Shown here: positions 35,532-43,978 of the stretch, piece after piece | How positions within the stretch are numbered: position 1 is the stretch's first letter | How the letters are laid out: every line of letters begins with the position of its first letter | Assembly: GCA_024694565.1 (NCBI GenBank) | Contig: JAILJR010000026.1 | Coordinates: 1 to 52,813, forward strand | Direction: 5' to 3' | From: Butyrivibrio sp. | GTDB lineage: Bacteria; Bacillota; Clostridia; Lachnospirales; Lachnospiraceae | DNA: 52,813 bases | Notes under the pieces: model-generated | What the model saw: only the letters and a program-made list of their open reading frames with translations | What the model was told of the DNA's origin: nothing | The model's database searches: none | Position numbers and translations under genes: made by a program

Positions 35532-36533
35532 TTGGAACAGGAAAAAAAGGTCATGCTCTCGGGCATACAGCCGAGCGGGGATTTGCATTTGGGAAATTAT
35601 CTTGGCGCCATCAAAAACTGGGCAGACAGGGTTAATGAGTTTGAGTGCTATTATTTTATGGCTGATATGCACACCATTACCGTGAGACAGGATCCAAAGG
35701 AGCTCAGAAGACGCTCCCTGGAGATGCTGGCACTTTATATTGCCTGCGGACTTGATCCGGAGAAGAATACGCTTTTTTTGCAGTCCCATGTGCCTGCACA
35801 CGCTCAGCTTGGATGGGTTCTTGACTGCTATACAATGTACGGTGAGCTTGGACGGATGACACAGTTCAAGGACAAATCTGAGAAGCATAAGGACAACATA
35901 AATGCCGGGCTTTTCACATATCCATCACTTATGGCTGCGGATATTCTTCTCTATCAGCCACACTTTGTACCGGTGGGAGAGGATCAGAAGCAGCATGTAG
36001 AGCTTACAAGGAACATTGCAGAGAGATTCAATAATATCTACGGAGATGTATTCCGCATTCCGGAGCCTTATATAGCCAAGACAGGCGCAAGGATTTACGG
36101 GCTTACCACTCCCGGCTCCAAGATGAGCAAGTCAGATCCAAACGGCTGCGTATTCCTGATGGATGAACCTGATGTTGTCATGAAGAAGTTTAAGAGGGCA
36201 GTGACAGACTCTGATACTGAAAGATGTGTCCGCTTTGACAAAGAGAACAAGCCCGGAGTAGCAAATCTTATGAATATCTACTCAACAATCACGGGCAAGA
36301 GCTTTGAAGAGATTGAAAAAGAGTTTGATGGAAAGGGCTACGGAGTATTTAAGCCGGCTGTTGGTGAAGCGGTTGTTGAGACGCTGCGTCCAATCCGCGA
36401 GGAGGCAAAGCGCCTTATAGAGAATAAGGACTACCTCAATTCTGTATACAAGGAGGGAGCAGACAAGGCTTCCTATATTGCCAACAAGACCCTGAGAAAG
36501 GTCTATAAAAAGATAGGATTCTATCAGCTTTAA
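35532..36533 (+). CDS. trpS: Tryptophanyl-tRNA synthetase
   Basis: This class I synthetase charges tRNA-Trp. The protein has 333 residues, normal for the bacterial enzyme. The HIGH-type motif is PSGDLHLGNYLGA and the KMSKS motif is intact in GSKMSKSDPNG. The MADMHTIT and VPVGEDQKQHVELTRNIAERFN stretches are also characteristic. The start is a TTG at 35532 with GAGGAGG eight bases upstream; the longer frame from ATG 35475 begins before this ribosome site and reads non-conserved residues. No T-box leader is visible in the 60-base spacer, unlike many Firmicute trpS genes. Confidence 0.96.
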   Translation: MEQEKKVMLSGIQPSGDLHLGNYLGAIKNWADRVNEFECYYFMADMHTITVRQDPKELRRRSLEMLALYIACGLDPEKNTLFLQSHVPAHAQLGWVLDCYTMYGELGRMTQFKDKSEKHKDNINAGLFTYPSLMAADILLYQPHFVPVGEDQKQHVELTRNIAERFNNIYGDVFRIPEPYIAKTGARIYGLTTPGSKMSKSDPNGCVFLMDEPDVVMKKFKRAVTDSDTERCVRFDKENKPGVANLMNIYSTITGKSFEEIEKEFDGKGYGVFKPAVGEAVVETLRPIREEAKRLIENKDYLNSVYKEGADKASYIANKTLRKVYKKIGFYQL

Positions 36534-36550
36534 GCAATAAAAAAATTTTT

Positions 36551-36602
36551 GCCGCCGGCAAGGGATGACAGTTTAAAAAAAAGATGTCTGCCTTGCCGGC
36601 AG
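36551..36602 (+). terminator. GC-rich hairpin after trpS, possible terminator
   Basis: CCGGCAAGG (36555-36563) pairs perfectly with CCTTGCCGG (36591-36599) around an A-rich 27-base loop. The pairing extends slightly on the outside. Only a weak T-tract follows (CTTATTTG), so efficiency is uncertain. Confidence 0.5.
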
Positions 36603-36664
36603 CTTATTTGTAATAATCTGCCCGGATATGAATAGTTACATATTCTGAAGAATTTATAATTTTA

Positions 36665-36874
36665 ATGATGTTGAGGCCAAAAGTCACCTGGTGGCTCCGT
36701 GGCTGTGCATATTGCACAGGAGGCTGAGAGGCCCTATGAGCTCGTCGGTACTTAGGCACCGTATTTTGGTGCCTTAGTACCGCTACGAAGCGAAAGGAGC
36801 GAAAGCGTGCCCGAAGTGACTGTACAATATGCACAGCCATGGAGACGCAAGGTGACTTTTGACCTCAACATCAT
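36665..36874. repeat. Palindromic intergenic repeat, copy C (complete)
   Basis: Two 54-base inverted arms (36665-36718 and 36821-36874) match at 48 of 54 positions. The inner ends are the GGCTGTGCATATTG-type boxes at 36701-36718 and 36821-36838. Between them lie 102 bases containing a hairpin (36747-36760 with 36768-36781, one mismatch, 7-base loop). Bases 36776-36838 match the reverse complement of 52598-52660 at 62 of 63 positions, and 36719-36760 match the far end of copy D. The element fills most of the 435-base gap between trpS and uxaB. Confidence 0.85.
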
Positions 36875-36891
36875 AATTTTAATAAATAAAG

Positions 36892-36923
36892 TGGCGCCGC
36901 TTTCAAATGTGAAAGCGGCGCCA
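36892..36923 (-). terminator. Terminator of uxaB, symmetrical (bidirectional)
   Basis: A perfect 14-bp stem (36892-36905 with 36910-36923) with loop AATG is flanked by A/T-rich runs on both sides. It begins 45 bases beyond the uxaB stop on the minus strand and could also stop transcription arriving from trpS. Confidence 0.88.
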
Positions 36924-36968
36924 TTTATTTTAGGAGATTTAAAATGAAAGGCTTAATTTAGGCTGGGA

Positions 36969-38468
36969 TCAAAGGCAACTTGCATATGCCTTTTCAGCTC
37001 CATCTGTGTGAATCTTCTTGAGATCGGCAATAACAGCGTCTGTAAGACCTTCGATCTTATTAAGATCCTGATCCCACATTCTCTCGTTGCCAAGTACAGC
37101 TCTTACCAGATCCTCTTCGGAATCATTTCTGTGCTCATAGAAGAACTCAAGAGCCCATCTGTCATCACTGATTGTGTAGGTGTTGCCTGCAGGTCTTACG
37201 CATACAAGACCGTTTTCGTTGAGCTCCTGGATGTCATTTGAATAGAACGCGATGTAAGCAGCAAGTGACATTGTAAGACATACAGGAAGCTTCTTGTTCT
37301 TATCTATGTACTGAAGGAATGAAGGCATATTTCTTGCCTTCCACTTACTTGTTGAGTTGAGTGAAATGGACATGAGCTCGTGGTTTACGAAAGGATTGTT
37401 GAAACGATCCTTTACAGCAGCAGCGAACTGATTGAGGTCATTCTCATCAAGGTGGTCAACAAGAGTAGGGATAACCTCCTCATTGAGCATCTTGTTCATG
37501 AAGCCGGAGATGTTCTCATTCTGCATGCAGTCGCGGACAATATCCTGACCTGCGAGGTAAGCGCCAAGGACAAAGCCGGTGTGAGCGCCGTTGAGGATAC
37601 GTACCTTGCGGTGCTTGTAAGGCATTACATCAGGAACAACATGAACATTAACGCCGGCCTTCTTGAAAGGAAGTCTGTCCTCAAGACCCTCAGGTCCCTC
37701 GATGATCCAGACACCAAAGATCTCACCTACATCGATGAGCTCGTCATGATATCCGTTCTCAGCCTCAAGCTTCTCAACTTCCTTGGGATCACGTATTCTT
37801 CCGGGAACAATCCTGTCAACAAGAGTAGAGCAGAAGATATTCTCGTTGTTTACCCAATTCTTGAACTCGTCCTCGAGCTTCCACTGATCAATGTACTGGT
37901 TGACGCACTTTAAAAGCTCTTTACCGTTATTGTCTATAAGCTCGCAGGAGAGAACAACAACGCCTTTCTTGCCGGCCTTGAATCTCTTGTAAAGTACCTG
38001 TGTGAGCTTTCCGGGGAAGCTGCTTGCAGGCTTGTCCTCGAAATTGCATGAAGGATCGTAAGCAATACCTGCTTCTGTAGTATTTGATGCAATGATATCG
38101 AGATCATCGCTCTCGGCGATTTCCATAATCCTTGCATAATCGTCCTTGTCATATGGATTGAGACAGCAGTCGCAGGCAGAGATAACTCTCTTTGCATCAA
38201 CCTTCTGACCGTTCTCGCTTCCTCTAAGATAAAGGGTGTAAAGACCTTCCTGCTTGTTGACAAGCTCTGTAAGTCCCTGTGCTATTGGCTGTACAAGAGC
38301 AACCTTGCCGTTAAAGCCGGCCTTCTCATTGCTGATGTCAAAGAAGTAGTCAACAAAAGCTCTCATGAAGTTACCTTCACCGAACTGAAGAACCCTTATA
38401 GGAGCATCCTTAAGGATATACCCGTTGTAACCTGATTTTTCCAATACGTCATAGTTTAATAAATCCAT
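36969..38468 (-). CDS. uxaB: Tagaturonate reductase (altronate oxidoreductase)
   Basis: This NAD-dependent enzyme interconverts D-tagaturonate and D-altronate in galacturonate breakdown. It belongs to the mannitol/long-chain polyol dehydrogenase family. The 499-residue protein opens with the UxaB-like region IRVLQFGEGNFMRAFVDYF and has the family motif RKVRILNGAHTGFVLGAYLAG with the catalytic Lys and His region. The ATG at 38466-38468 is preceded by CAGGAGG. It is on the minus strand, alone, without uxaA, uxaC or a kinase. Its own promoter overlaps a perfect cre-type operator, so control by carbon source is likely, in keeping with use of pectin sugars. Confidence 0.94.
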   Translation of the reverse strand: MDLLNYDVLEKSGYNGYILKDAPIRVLQFGEGNFMRAFVDYFFDISNEKAGFNGKVALVQPIAQGLTELVNKQEGLYTLYLRGSENGQKVDAKRVISACDCCLNPYDKDDYARIMEIAESDDLDIIASNTTEAGIAYDPSCNFEDKPASSFPGKLTQVLYKRFKAGKKGVVVLSCELIDNNGKELLKCVNQYIDQWKLEDEFKNWVNNENIFCSTLVDRIVPGRIRDPKEVEKLEAENGYHDELIDVGEIFGVWIIEGPEGLEDRLPFKKAGVNVHVVPDVMPYKHRKVRILNGAHTGFVLGAYLAGQDIVRDCMQNENISGFMNKMLNEEVIPTLVDHLDENDLNQFAAAVKDRFNNPFVNHELMSISLNSTSKWKARNMPSFLQYIDKNKKLPVCLTMSLAAYIAFYSNDIQELNENGLVCVRPAGNTYTISDDRWALEFFYEHRNDSEEDLVRAVLGNERMWDQDLNKIEGLTDAVIADLKKIHTDGAEKAYASCL

Positions 38469-38534
38469 GTTTTTTGCCTCCTGTATTATGTAATGGCTTA
38501 CAAAACGATTTTTAGCTAAAACCCTACATACACT

Positions 38535-38563
38535 GTTATAACAAAAAATGTAAGCGTTTACAA
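38535..38563 (-). promoter_or_regulatory. Promoter of uxaB
   Basis: On the minus strand, TTGTAA (38558-38563) and TATAAC (38535-38540) are 17 bases apart, 66 bases before the uxaB start. The -35 box lies inside the cre-type site, so bound regulator would block polymerase. Confidence 0.55.
38549..38562. promoter_or_regulatory. cre-type operator (CcpA or LacI-family site) at uxaB
   Basis: TGTAAGCGTTTACA fits the catabolite-responsive element consensus TGWAANCGNTNWCA at all positions. It overlaps the -35 box of the uxaB promoter. Binding by a pathway-specific LacI-type repressor instead of CcpA is possible. Confidence 0.7.
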
Positions 38564-38636
38564 TAGCAATTTTTCAAAATTATGTGAAAATTTTGTGAGT
38601 GGATTGTAACCATATGGCTTTATTCTAACTGATTCA

Positions 38637-38665
38637 TTGACCATAATTATGCATTATATTATAAT
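38637..38665 (+). promoter_or_regulatory. Sigma-A promoter for yicC-remA-gmk-rpoZ
   Basis: TTGACC (38637-38642) and a perfect TATAAT (38660-38665) are 17 bases apart, 40 bases before the yicC ATG. This is one of the clearest promoters in the window and starts the long housekeeping unit. Confidence 0.75.
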
Positions 38666-38705
38666 AATCTGTGAAAAATATGCCCAATAAGGGGGATTTT
38701 GACTT

Positions 38706-39593
38706 ATGGTCTGCAGCATGACGGGGTTTGGAAGAAGTGAGGTCACAGAGGGGCAGCGCAAGTATACGGTTGAACTTAAGTCTGTCAATAATCGATATCT
38801 TGATATCAATATCAAGATGCCCAAGAAATTCAACGCTTTTGAATCGGCTATCAGGGCTGAGCTCAAGAATTATATGAAGCGAGGCAAGGTCGATGTCTTT
38901 ATCAGCTACGAGGATTTTTCTGAATCGGAGTCCAGAGTAAAATATAATAAGGCAATCGCTGAGGAGTATCTTACCTATCTCAATCAGATGTCTTCAGATT
39001 TTAATCTTGACAATGATGTGAGGGTCTCTGTCTTGTCAAGGTTTCCTGAGGTTTTTACCATGGAAGAAGAGGAACTTGATGAGAAGGAGGTCTGGAGCGG
39101 TATCAGGAAGGCGCTTGATGAGGCCGGAACTCAGTTCCTTGAATCCAGAAAGAAGGAAGGTGAATTCCTTTGCAAGGATCTTTCAGCCAAACTTGACGGT
39201 ATGCTTGAGAATGTAGAGTACATCGAAGGCAGGTCACCTGAGATCATCAGGGAGTACAAGGTAAGGCTTCGTGAGAAGATCCAGGACCTTCTTGAGGATA
39301 AGCAGGTAGATGAGAACAGGCTTGCCATGGAGGTGACGATTTACGCTGACAAGGTATGTGTGGATGAGGAGATTACAAGACTTCGCAGCCATATTCTCGC
39401 TACCAGGCAGACACTCTCTGATGGAGATGACAAGGACGGAATAGGAAGGAAGCTGGATTTCCTGGCTCAGGAGATGAACAGGGAAGCCAATACAATTCTT
39501 TCCAAGTCAACAGACCTCAAGATATCCGACAGAGGAATTTCTCTCAAGACAGATATTGAAAAGGTGAGAGAACAGATACAGAACATTGAGTAA
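38706..39593 (+). CDS. yicC: YicC/YloC family endoribonuclease
   Basis: The 295-residue cytoplasmic protein begins with MVCSMTGFGRSE, the family signature, and has the N-terminal YicC-like domain plus the C-terminal DUF1732 domain (ITRLRSHI and the RKLDFLAQEMNREANTILSKS block). E. coli YicC is an endoribonuclease implicated in small RNA decay; this role is by family. GGGGGAT precedes the ATG. It heads the conserved Firmicute order yicC (yloC), remA, gmk, rpoZ and follows a strong promoter. Confidence 0.95.
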   Translation: MVCSMTGFGRSEVTEGQRKYTVELKSVNNRYLDINIKMPKKFNAFESAIRAELKNYMKRGKVDVFISYEDFSESESRVKYNKAIAEEYLTYLNQMSSDFNLDNDVRVSVLSRFPEVFTMEEEELDEKEVWSGIRKALDEAGTQFLESRKKEGEFLCKDLSAKLDGMLENVEYIEGRSPEIIREYKVRLREKIQDLLEDKQVDENRLAMEVTIYADKVCVDEEITRLRSHILATRQTLSDGDDKDGIGRKLDFLAQEMNREANTILSKSTDLKISDRGISLKTDIEKVREQIQNIE

Positions 39594-39597
39594 ATTT

Positions 39598-39858
39598 ATG
39601 AGTCTCATACATATAGGATACGGTAACGTTGTAAATCTCGAAAAGATAATCAGTATTGTAAGTCCGGATGCGGCGCCGGTTAAGCGTCTTGTGCAGAACG
39701 CCAGGGAACAGGGCAGGTGCGTTGATGCAACCAGCGGCCGCAAGACAAAGGCAGTCATAGTCATGGAGAACGGAATGGTTGTTCTTTCAGCTCTTTTACC
39801 CGAGACCATAGGTCAGAGGGCCAATAATAACAACGAGGGGTTAGAGGATGAATCGTAA
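39598..39858 (+). CDS. remA: RemA/DUF370 family regulatory protein
   Basis: The small protein (86 residues) has the DUF370 signature SLIHIGYGNVVN at its start and DATSGRKTKAVIVMENG in the middle. In Bacillus subtilis, RemA is a DNA-binding oligomer that activates biofilm matrix genes; its role in Clostridia is not well known. I chose ATG 39598 from family alignment; the upstream TTG at 39586 is not supported and the ribosome site is weak, so translation may be coupled to yicC (gap four bases). The 3' end overlaps gmk by 11 bases. Confidence 0.92.
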   Translation: MSLIHIGYGNVVNLEKIISIVSPDAAPVKRLVQNAREQGRCVDATSGRKTKAVIVMENGMVVLSALLPETIGQRANNNNEGLEDES

Positions 39859-40468
39859 AGGCCTTATCATAGTAGTATCCGGTTTTTCAGGAGTGGGCAA
39901 GGGCACACTTATGAAGGAACTGATAAAGAGGTATGACAGGTATGCACTCTCTGTTTCAGCCACCACCAGATGTCCGAGACCGGGTGAGGAGAATGGGAGG
40001 GAGTACTTTTTTGTGAGCAACGAGGAGTTTGAGAGGCTGATCGAAGAGAACGGTCTTATCGAGCATGCCGGCTTTGTCAATCACTACTACGGAACTCCCA
40101 GGAAATTTGTGGAGGACAAGCTCTCCGATGGTATTGATGTCATTCTGGAGATTGAGATTCAGGGTGCCCGCCAGATAAAGAAGCAGTACCCTGATGCTGT
40201 TTTACTGTTTGTCATGCCGCCTTCTGCAATTGAGCTGAAAAACAGGCTTATCGGAAGAGGCACGGAGTCAGCCGAGGTCATAGACAAGAGGCTTAAAAGA
40301 GCGAAGGAAGAGGCTGTAGGTATAGAGGACTACGATTACATTGTTGTCAACGATGATCTGGATGAGTGCGTACAAAAGGTGCATCAGATAATAGATGCGG
40401 CGCACCACGCACCATTTAGAAATATTGATTTTATAAATACTATCAGAAATGAACTATTTGAGTTATAA
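39848..40468 (+). CDS. gmk: Guanylate kinase
   Basis: The enzyme phosphorylates GMP to GDP with ATP. The 206-residue protein has the P-loop GFSGVGKGT (Lys18), the GMP-binding SVSATTRCPRPGEENGREYFFVS region and the lid RLIGRGTES with RLKRAKEE. GAGG just before the ATG gives a ribosome site within remA, whose end it overlaps. The order remA, gmk, rpoZ is conserved in Firmicutes and suggests a link between nucleotide pools and transcription. Confidence 0.97.
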   Translation: MNRKGLIIVVSGFSGVGKGTLMKELIKRYDRYALSVSATTRCPRPGEENGREYFFVSNEEFERLIEENGLIEHAGFVNHYYGTPRKFVEDKLSDGIDVILEIEIQGARQIKKQYPDAVLLFVMPPSAIELKNRLIGRGTESAEVIDKRLKRAKEEAVGIEDYDYIVVNDDLDECVQKVHQIIDAAHHAPFRNIDFINTIRNELFEL

Positions 40469-40517
40469 TAGATAGTCAGTATATTGATGCGGAGCTTTTT
40501 CGCAGGAAAGGATTAAA

Positions 40518-40817
40518 ATGATACACCCATCTTATGTAGATCTTATGAATGTAGTTAACAATGAGGTTGAGGAGGGCGAACAGCCGGTAATCAACTCAAG
40601 ATATTCAGTAGTTATGGCTACTGCAAAGAGAGCAAGACAGATCATCGCCGGAGATGAGCCGATGGTTCGTGTAAAGGACAAGCAGAAGCCTCTTTCTATT
40701 GCCGTTGATGAGATGAATCAGGCACAGCTGAGAATCCTCACTGAGGAGGAGAAGGCTAAGCTTTCTTTACAGGCGGATGAAGACTTAGAGGCGGAAGAGA
40801 CTGAAGAGAACGCTTAA
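40518..40817 (+). CDS. rpoZ: RNA polymerase omega subunit
   Basis: The 99-residue protein has the omega core INSRYSVVMATAKRARQIIAG with the conserved Arg-Ala-Arg-Gln, followed by PLSIAVDEM and an acidic tail. It helps assemble the beta-prime subunit of RNA polymerase. CAGGAAAGG lies before the ATG. It follows gmk after 49 bases and precedes rimO by one base, so it is part of the same unit. An internal TATAAT near 40464 might give extra transcription, but no clear -35 is seen. Confidence 0.95.
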   Translation: MIHPSYVDLMNVVNNEVEEGEQPVINSRYSVVMATAKRARQIIAGDEPMVRVKDKQKPLSIAVDEMNQAQLRILTEEEKAKLSLQADEDLEAEETEENA

Positions 40818-40818
40818 T

Positions 40819-42183
40819 ATGAGAATATTATTTGTTTCACTTGGATGTGACAAAAACAGGGTTGACACTGAGGTCATGCTGGGAATGCTAGAGGCTTCCG
40901 GCCACAGTTTCACTGATGATGAAGATGAAGCAGAAGCAGCAGTTGTTAACACCTGCTGCTTTATTGGTGATGCGAAGCAGGAAAGTATCAACACTATACT
41001 GGAACTGGCAGAGCGGCGAACGGCAGGTCAGCTTAAGGCTTTAGTGGTTACAGGCTGCCTTGCCCAGAGGTACAGGGGGGAAATCCTAAAGGAGATCCCT
41101 GAGGTCGATGCAATACTTGGTACCACAGCAATTGACTGCATTGTAAGGGCGATTGATGACGTCTGCCGGGAAAGATCATCGCCGTACAAAAGCTACTTCG
41201 ATGATATCAACAGGAAGCCTTTGGGAGGCAGGAGACGTATCATCACAACGGGCGGACTCTTTGACTATCTGAAGATTGCTGAGGGGTGTGACAAGCGATG
41301 CACCTACTGCATAATCCCCAAGGTAAGGGGCAACTACAGAAGTGTTCCGATGGAGGAACTTCTTTCTGAGGCCAAAGCCCTGGCTGAGGGTGGCATCACG
41401 GAGCTACTTGTTGTGGCTCAGGAGACGACACTCTACGGAACAGATCTCTATGGCAAAAAGATGCTGCCTGAGCTTCTTCACAGCCTCTGCGGGATAGAGG
41501 GCATTAAGTGGATAAGGATATTGTACTGTTATCCGGAAGAAATAAATGAGGAGTTGATACAGACCATAAAGAGCGAGCCTAAGATATGTCATTACCTTGA
41601 CCTTCCAATACAGTCGGGCTCAGACAGGATACTTAAGCTGATGGGACGAAGGACAACGGGGGCAGAGATACGGGAGCTTGTCAGACATTTACGGGAAGAG
41701 ATACCCGATATATGTCTTCGTACAACGCTCATAAGCGGATTTCCCGGGGAAACTGCAAAGGACCACAACATGACCATGGAGCTGGTTCGAGACCTTAGGT
41801 TTGACAGGCTTGGAGTGTTTACGTACTCCCGGGAGGAGGACACTGCAGCGGCAGACATGCCGGGGCAGGTATCCGAGAGGACAAAGAACACAAGACGCAA
41901 TAAGATAATGCGGCTTCAGCAGGAGATAGCCTTTGAAACTGCATCCGGTATGGTAGGCAGAGTGGTTGAAGCAGTTATCGAAGGCAGAATAACCGATACA
42001 GATGACGACGAAGGCTATTCCTACGTCGCCAGAACATATAAGGATGCCCCGGATATTGACGGTTATCTGTTTATCACGGGTGTAATGCGGGAACTGATGA
42101 CAGGAGACTATGTGAAGGTCCTTATTACAGGATCCAATGAATACGATCTGATAGGAGAGCTGAGAGATGAATTTACCAAATAA
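40819..42183 (+). CDS. rimO: Ribosomal protein S12 methylthiotransferase RimO
   Basis: This radical SAM enzyme adds a methylthio group to an Asp of ribosomal protein S12. The 454-residue protein starts with ILFVSLGCDKNRVDTEVMLG, the N-terminal MTTase domain that holds an auxiliary cluster (Cys in LGCDKN, NTCCF and TGCLAQRY). The radical SAM cysteines are Cys157, Cys161 and Cys164 in CDKRCTYC. A C-terminal TRAM domain completes the usual three-part layout. LGCDKN and PKVRGNYRS features favour RimO over MiaB. The ATG is two bases after the rpoZ stop, and the end overlaps pgsA by 17 bases. Confidence 0.95.
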   Translation: MRILFVSLGCDKNRVDTEVMLGMLEASGHSFTDDEDEAEAAVVNTCCFIGDAKQESINTILELAERRTAGQLKALVVTGCLAQRYRGEILKEIPEVDAILGTTAIDCIVRAIDDVCRERSSPYKSYFDDINRKPLGGRRRIITTGGLFDYLKIAEGCDKRCTYCIIPKVRGNYRSVPMEELLSEAKALAEGGITELLVVAQETTLYGTDLYGKKMLPELLHSLCGIEGIKWIRILYCYPEEINEELIQTIKSEPKICHYLDLPIQSGSDRILKLMGRRTTGAEIRELVRHLREEIPDICLRTTLISGFPGETAKDHNMTMELVRDLRFDRLGVFTYSREEDTAAADMPGQVSERTKNTRRNKIMRLQQEIAFETASGMVGRVVEAVIEGRITDTDDDEGYSYVARTYKDAPDIDGYLFITGVMRELMTGDYVKVLITGSNEYDLIGELRDEFTK

Positions 42184-42709
42184 GTTAACTGTATGCAGAG
42201 TAGTACTGATTCCTTTTTTTGTTTTCTTTCTTTTAAATGATGCCATGAATCCCAACTTCAAGTGGATAGCACTGGCTATTTTCATTGTTGCCAGTCTGAC
42301 TGACCTGCTTGATGGAAAGATTGCAAGGAAATACAACCTTGTGACTGATTTTGGAAAGTTTATGGACCCGCTGGCAGACAAGCTCCTTGTGTGCAGTGCG
42401 ATGATCGGTCTTATCGAGCTTGGAAGAATTGAGGCCTGGATCGTAATTGTTATCATTGCCAGAGAGTTTATCATAAGCGGCTTCAGACTTATTGCTGCTG
42501 ACAACGGCAGAGTTATAGCAGCCAGCTATTGGGGCAAGTTTAAGACAACCTTCCAGATGATCATGGTAATCCTTATGATCTGCAATATTCAGATGGCGCC
42601 ATTCCCGATCATCACACAGGTTATAAAGTGGATAGCCTTCGTGCTTACACTGGTTTCACTCATCGACTATCTTATCAAGAACAAGGATGTCATGAGCGGT
42701 CCATTCTGA
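42167..42709 (+). CDS. pgsA: CDP-diacylglycerol-glycerol-3-phosphate 3-phosphatidyltransferase
   Basis: This membrane enzyme makes phosphatidylglycerophosphate, the precursor of phosphatidylglycerol. The 180-residue protein has about five membrane helices and the CDP-alcohol phosphotransferase motif in LTDLLDGKIARKYN with GKFMDPLADK, giving the full DG-x2-AR-x8-G-x3-D-x3-D pattern. MNLPNKLTVCRV is a typical PgsA N-terminus. The start lies 17 bases inside rimO, pointing to coupled translation. The rimO-pgsA pair is common in Firmicutes. Confidence 0.95.
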   Translation: MNLPNKLTVCRVVLIPFFVFFLLNDAMNPNFKWIALAIFIVASLTDLLDGKIARKYNLVTDFGKFMDPLADKLLVCSAMIGLIELGRIEAWIVIVIIAREFIISGFRLIAADNGRVIAASYWGKFKTTFQMIMVILMICNIQMAPFPIITQVIKWIAFVLTLVSLIDYLIKNKDVMSGPF

Positions 42710-42745
42710 TGAATTATTAAAAATACAGCAAAACGGGGAGCAGTT

Positions 42746-43978
42746 ATGACAGTAAGTGGGGGAAATGACAAGGGCAGTGATAATGCCGGTGGAATGAAGC
42801 TTTTTCGCGCCAGGGTTTACAACATGGTGAGCACAGGTGTCATTGATGAGCCCATAAACAGACTTTACGATATTGTTACTATTGTCGCACTGGCCCTGAA
42901 TCTTTTTGCAGCATTTGCGATTACATTTGATTATATGGAGGAGCACTACAAGGGGCTCCTCCTTGCCATTGAGGCATTTACCACACTCTTTTTCGCAGTT
43001 GATTATATACTGCGTCTTTATACTTCCAATGAACTGTATCCGGAGCTTTCCCAGGGGGAAGCACTTATTAAATACGTGTTTTCTTTTACCGGAATCATAG
43101 ATCTCATGTCCTTCCTGCCGTATTTTCTTCCTGTTTTCTTCCCGGCGGGGAGTACTGTCTTTAAGCTCTTCAGAGTTGCAAGGATACTTCGCCTTTTCAG
43201 GATCAATTCATACTACGACCAGCTAAATGTTATTACCGAGGTAATTTCATCCAAGAGTCAGCAGCTCATGGCTTCCGTTTTTATCATAATTATTCTCATG
43301 ATGGCATCAAGTCTATGTATGTACAGTGTTGAGCATGAGGCTCAGCCGGAGGTATTTAAAAATGCCTTTTCCGGCATCTGGTGGTCGGCATCGACCCTGT
43401 TGACGGTAGGCTATGGCGACATTTATCCGGTGACTATTATGGGAAAGATTCTTGGGATAATCATCAGCTTTCTTGGGGTCGGGATGGTTGCAATTCCTAC
43501 AGGTATTATTTCGGCAGGCTTCGTTGAGCAGTACCAGAGGCTCAAGACTGTCGGAAGCTATGTTGAGGAGGAAAATATCCATTTCATAAGAGTAAGGCTG
43601 ACAAAGGAAGACAGCTGGACAGGCAAAAGGATAACACAGCTTGGCCTTCCAAAGGATGTGATGATAGTGGCATTGCAGCGAAACAAGGAAACCATAATAC
43701 CAAGGGGAAAAGCGGTTCTTAATGATGGCGACATAGTTGTGATGTGTGCCGAGAAGGTCAAGGACATTCAGCCGATCGACCTCAAGGAAATTGTCATCGG
43801 TGAGGGGCATTCCTGGAACGGGGTTCTGATCAAGGATCTCGATATATCAAGGCAGAGCTATATCTTCATGATAAGGAGAAACGGAAAGGCAATTATTCCG
43901 CGTGGTAATACAATGATCATGGCAGGTGATACGGTGCTGCTTTACGAGAAGCATAATTTGAATAATGAGAATATTTGA
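42746..43978 (+). CDS. Voltage-gated type potassium channel with RCK/TrkA-C domains
   Basis: The 410-residue channel subunit has six membrane segments. An S4-like helix with spaced arginines (FKLFRVARILRLFRI) precedes the pore, and the selectivity filter is TVGYGD (Thr220 to Asp225), so it should be potassium-selective. Two tandem TrkA-C type modules follow (about residues 275-340 and 345-405), each with a W-x-G-x-x-I pattern and an IIPRG motif. They are likely cytoplasmic ligand sensors; a Rossmann RCK-N domain is not seen. GGGGAG before the ATG sets the start. It sits between pgsA and the HAD gene, overlapping the latter. Confidence 0.92.
   Translation: MTVSGGNDKGSDNAGGMKLFRARVYNMVSTGVIDEPINRLYDIVTIVALALNLFAAFAITFDYMEEHYKGLLLAIEAFTTLFFAVDYILRLYTSNELYPELSQGEALIKYVFSFTGIIDLMSFLPYFLPVFFPAGSTVFKLFRVARILRLFRINSYYDQLNVITEVISSKSQQLMASVFIIIILMMASSLCMYSVEHEAQPEVFKNAFSGIWWSASTLLTVGYGDIYPVTIMGKILGIIISFLGVGMVAIPTGIISAGFVEQYQRLKTVGSYVEEENIHFIRVRLTKEDSWTGKRITQLGLPKDVMIVALQRNKETIIPRGKAVLNDGDIVVMCAEKVKDIQPIDLKEIVIGEGHSWNGVLIKDLDISRQSYIFMIRRNGKAIIPRGNTMIMAGDTVLLYEKHNLNNENI

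Noticed and set aside
36665..36874. Palindrome copy C as an insertion sequence with a transposase
   Set aside because: The 102-base centre is too short to encode a transposase and no target duplication is obvious at its ends; it is reported as a repeat instead.
37380..37913. 177-residue + strand frame inside uxaB
   Set aside because: It is antisense to conserved UxaB sequence and lacks a ribosome site and any family motif.
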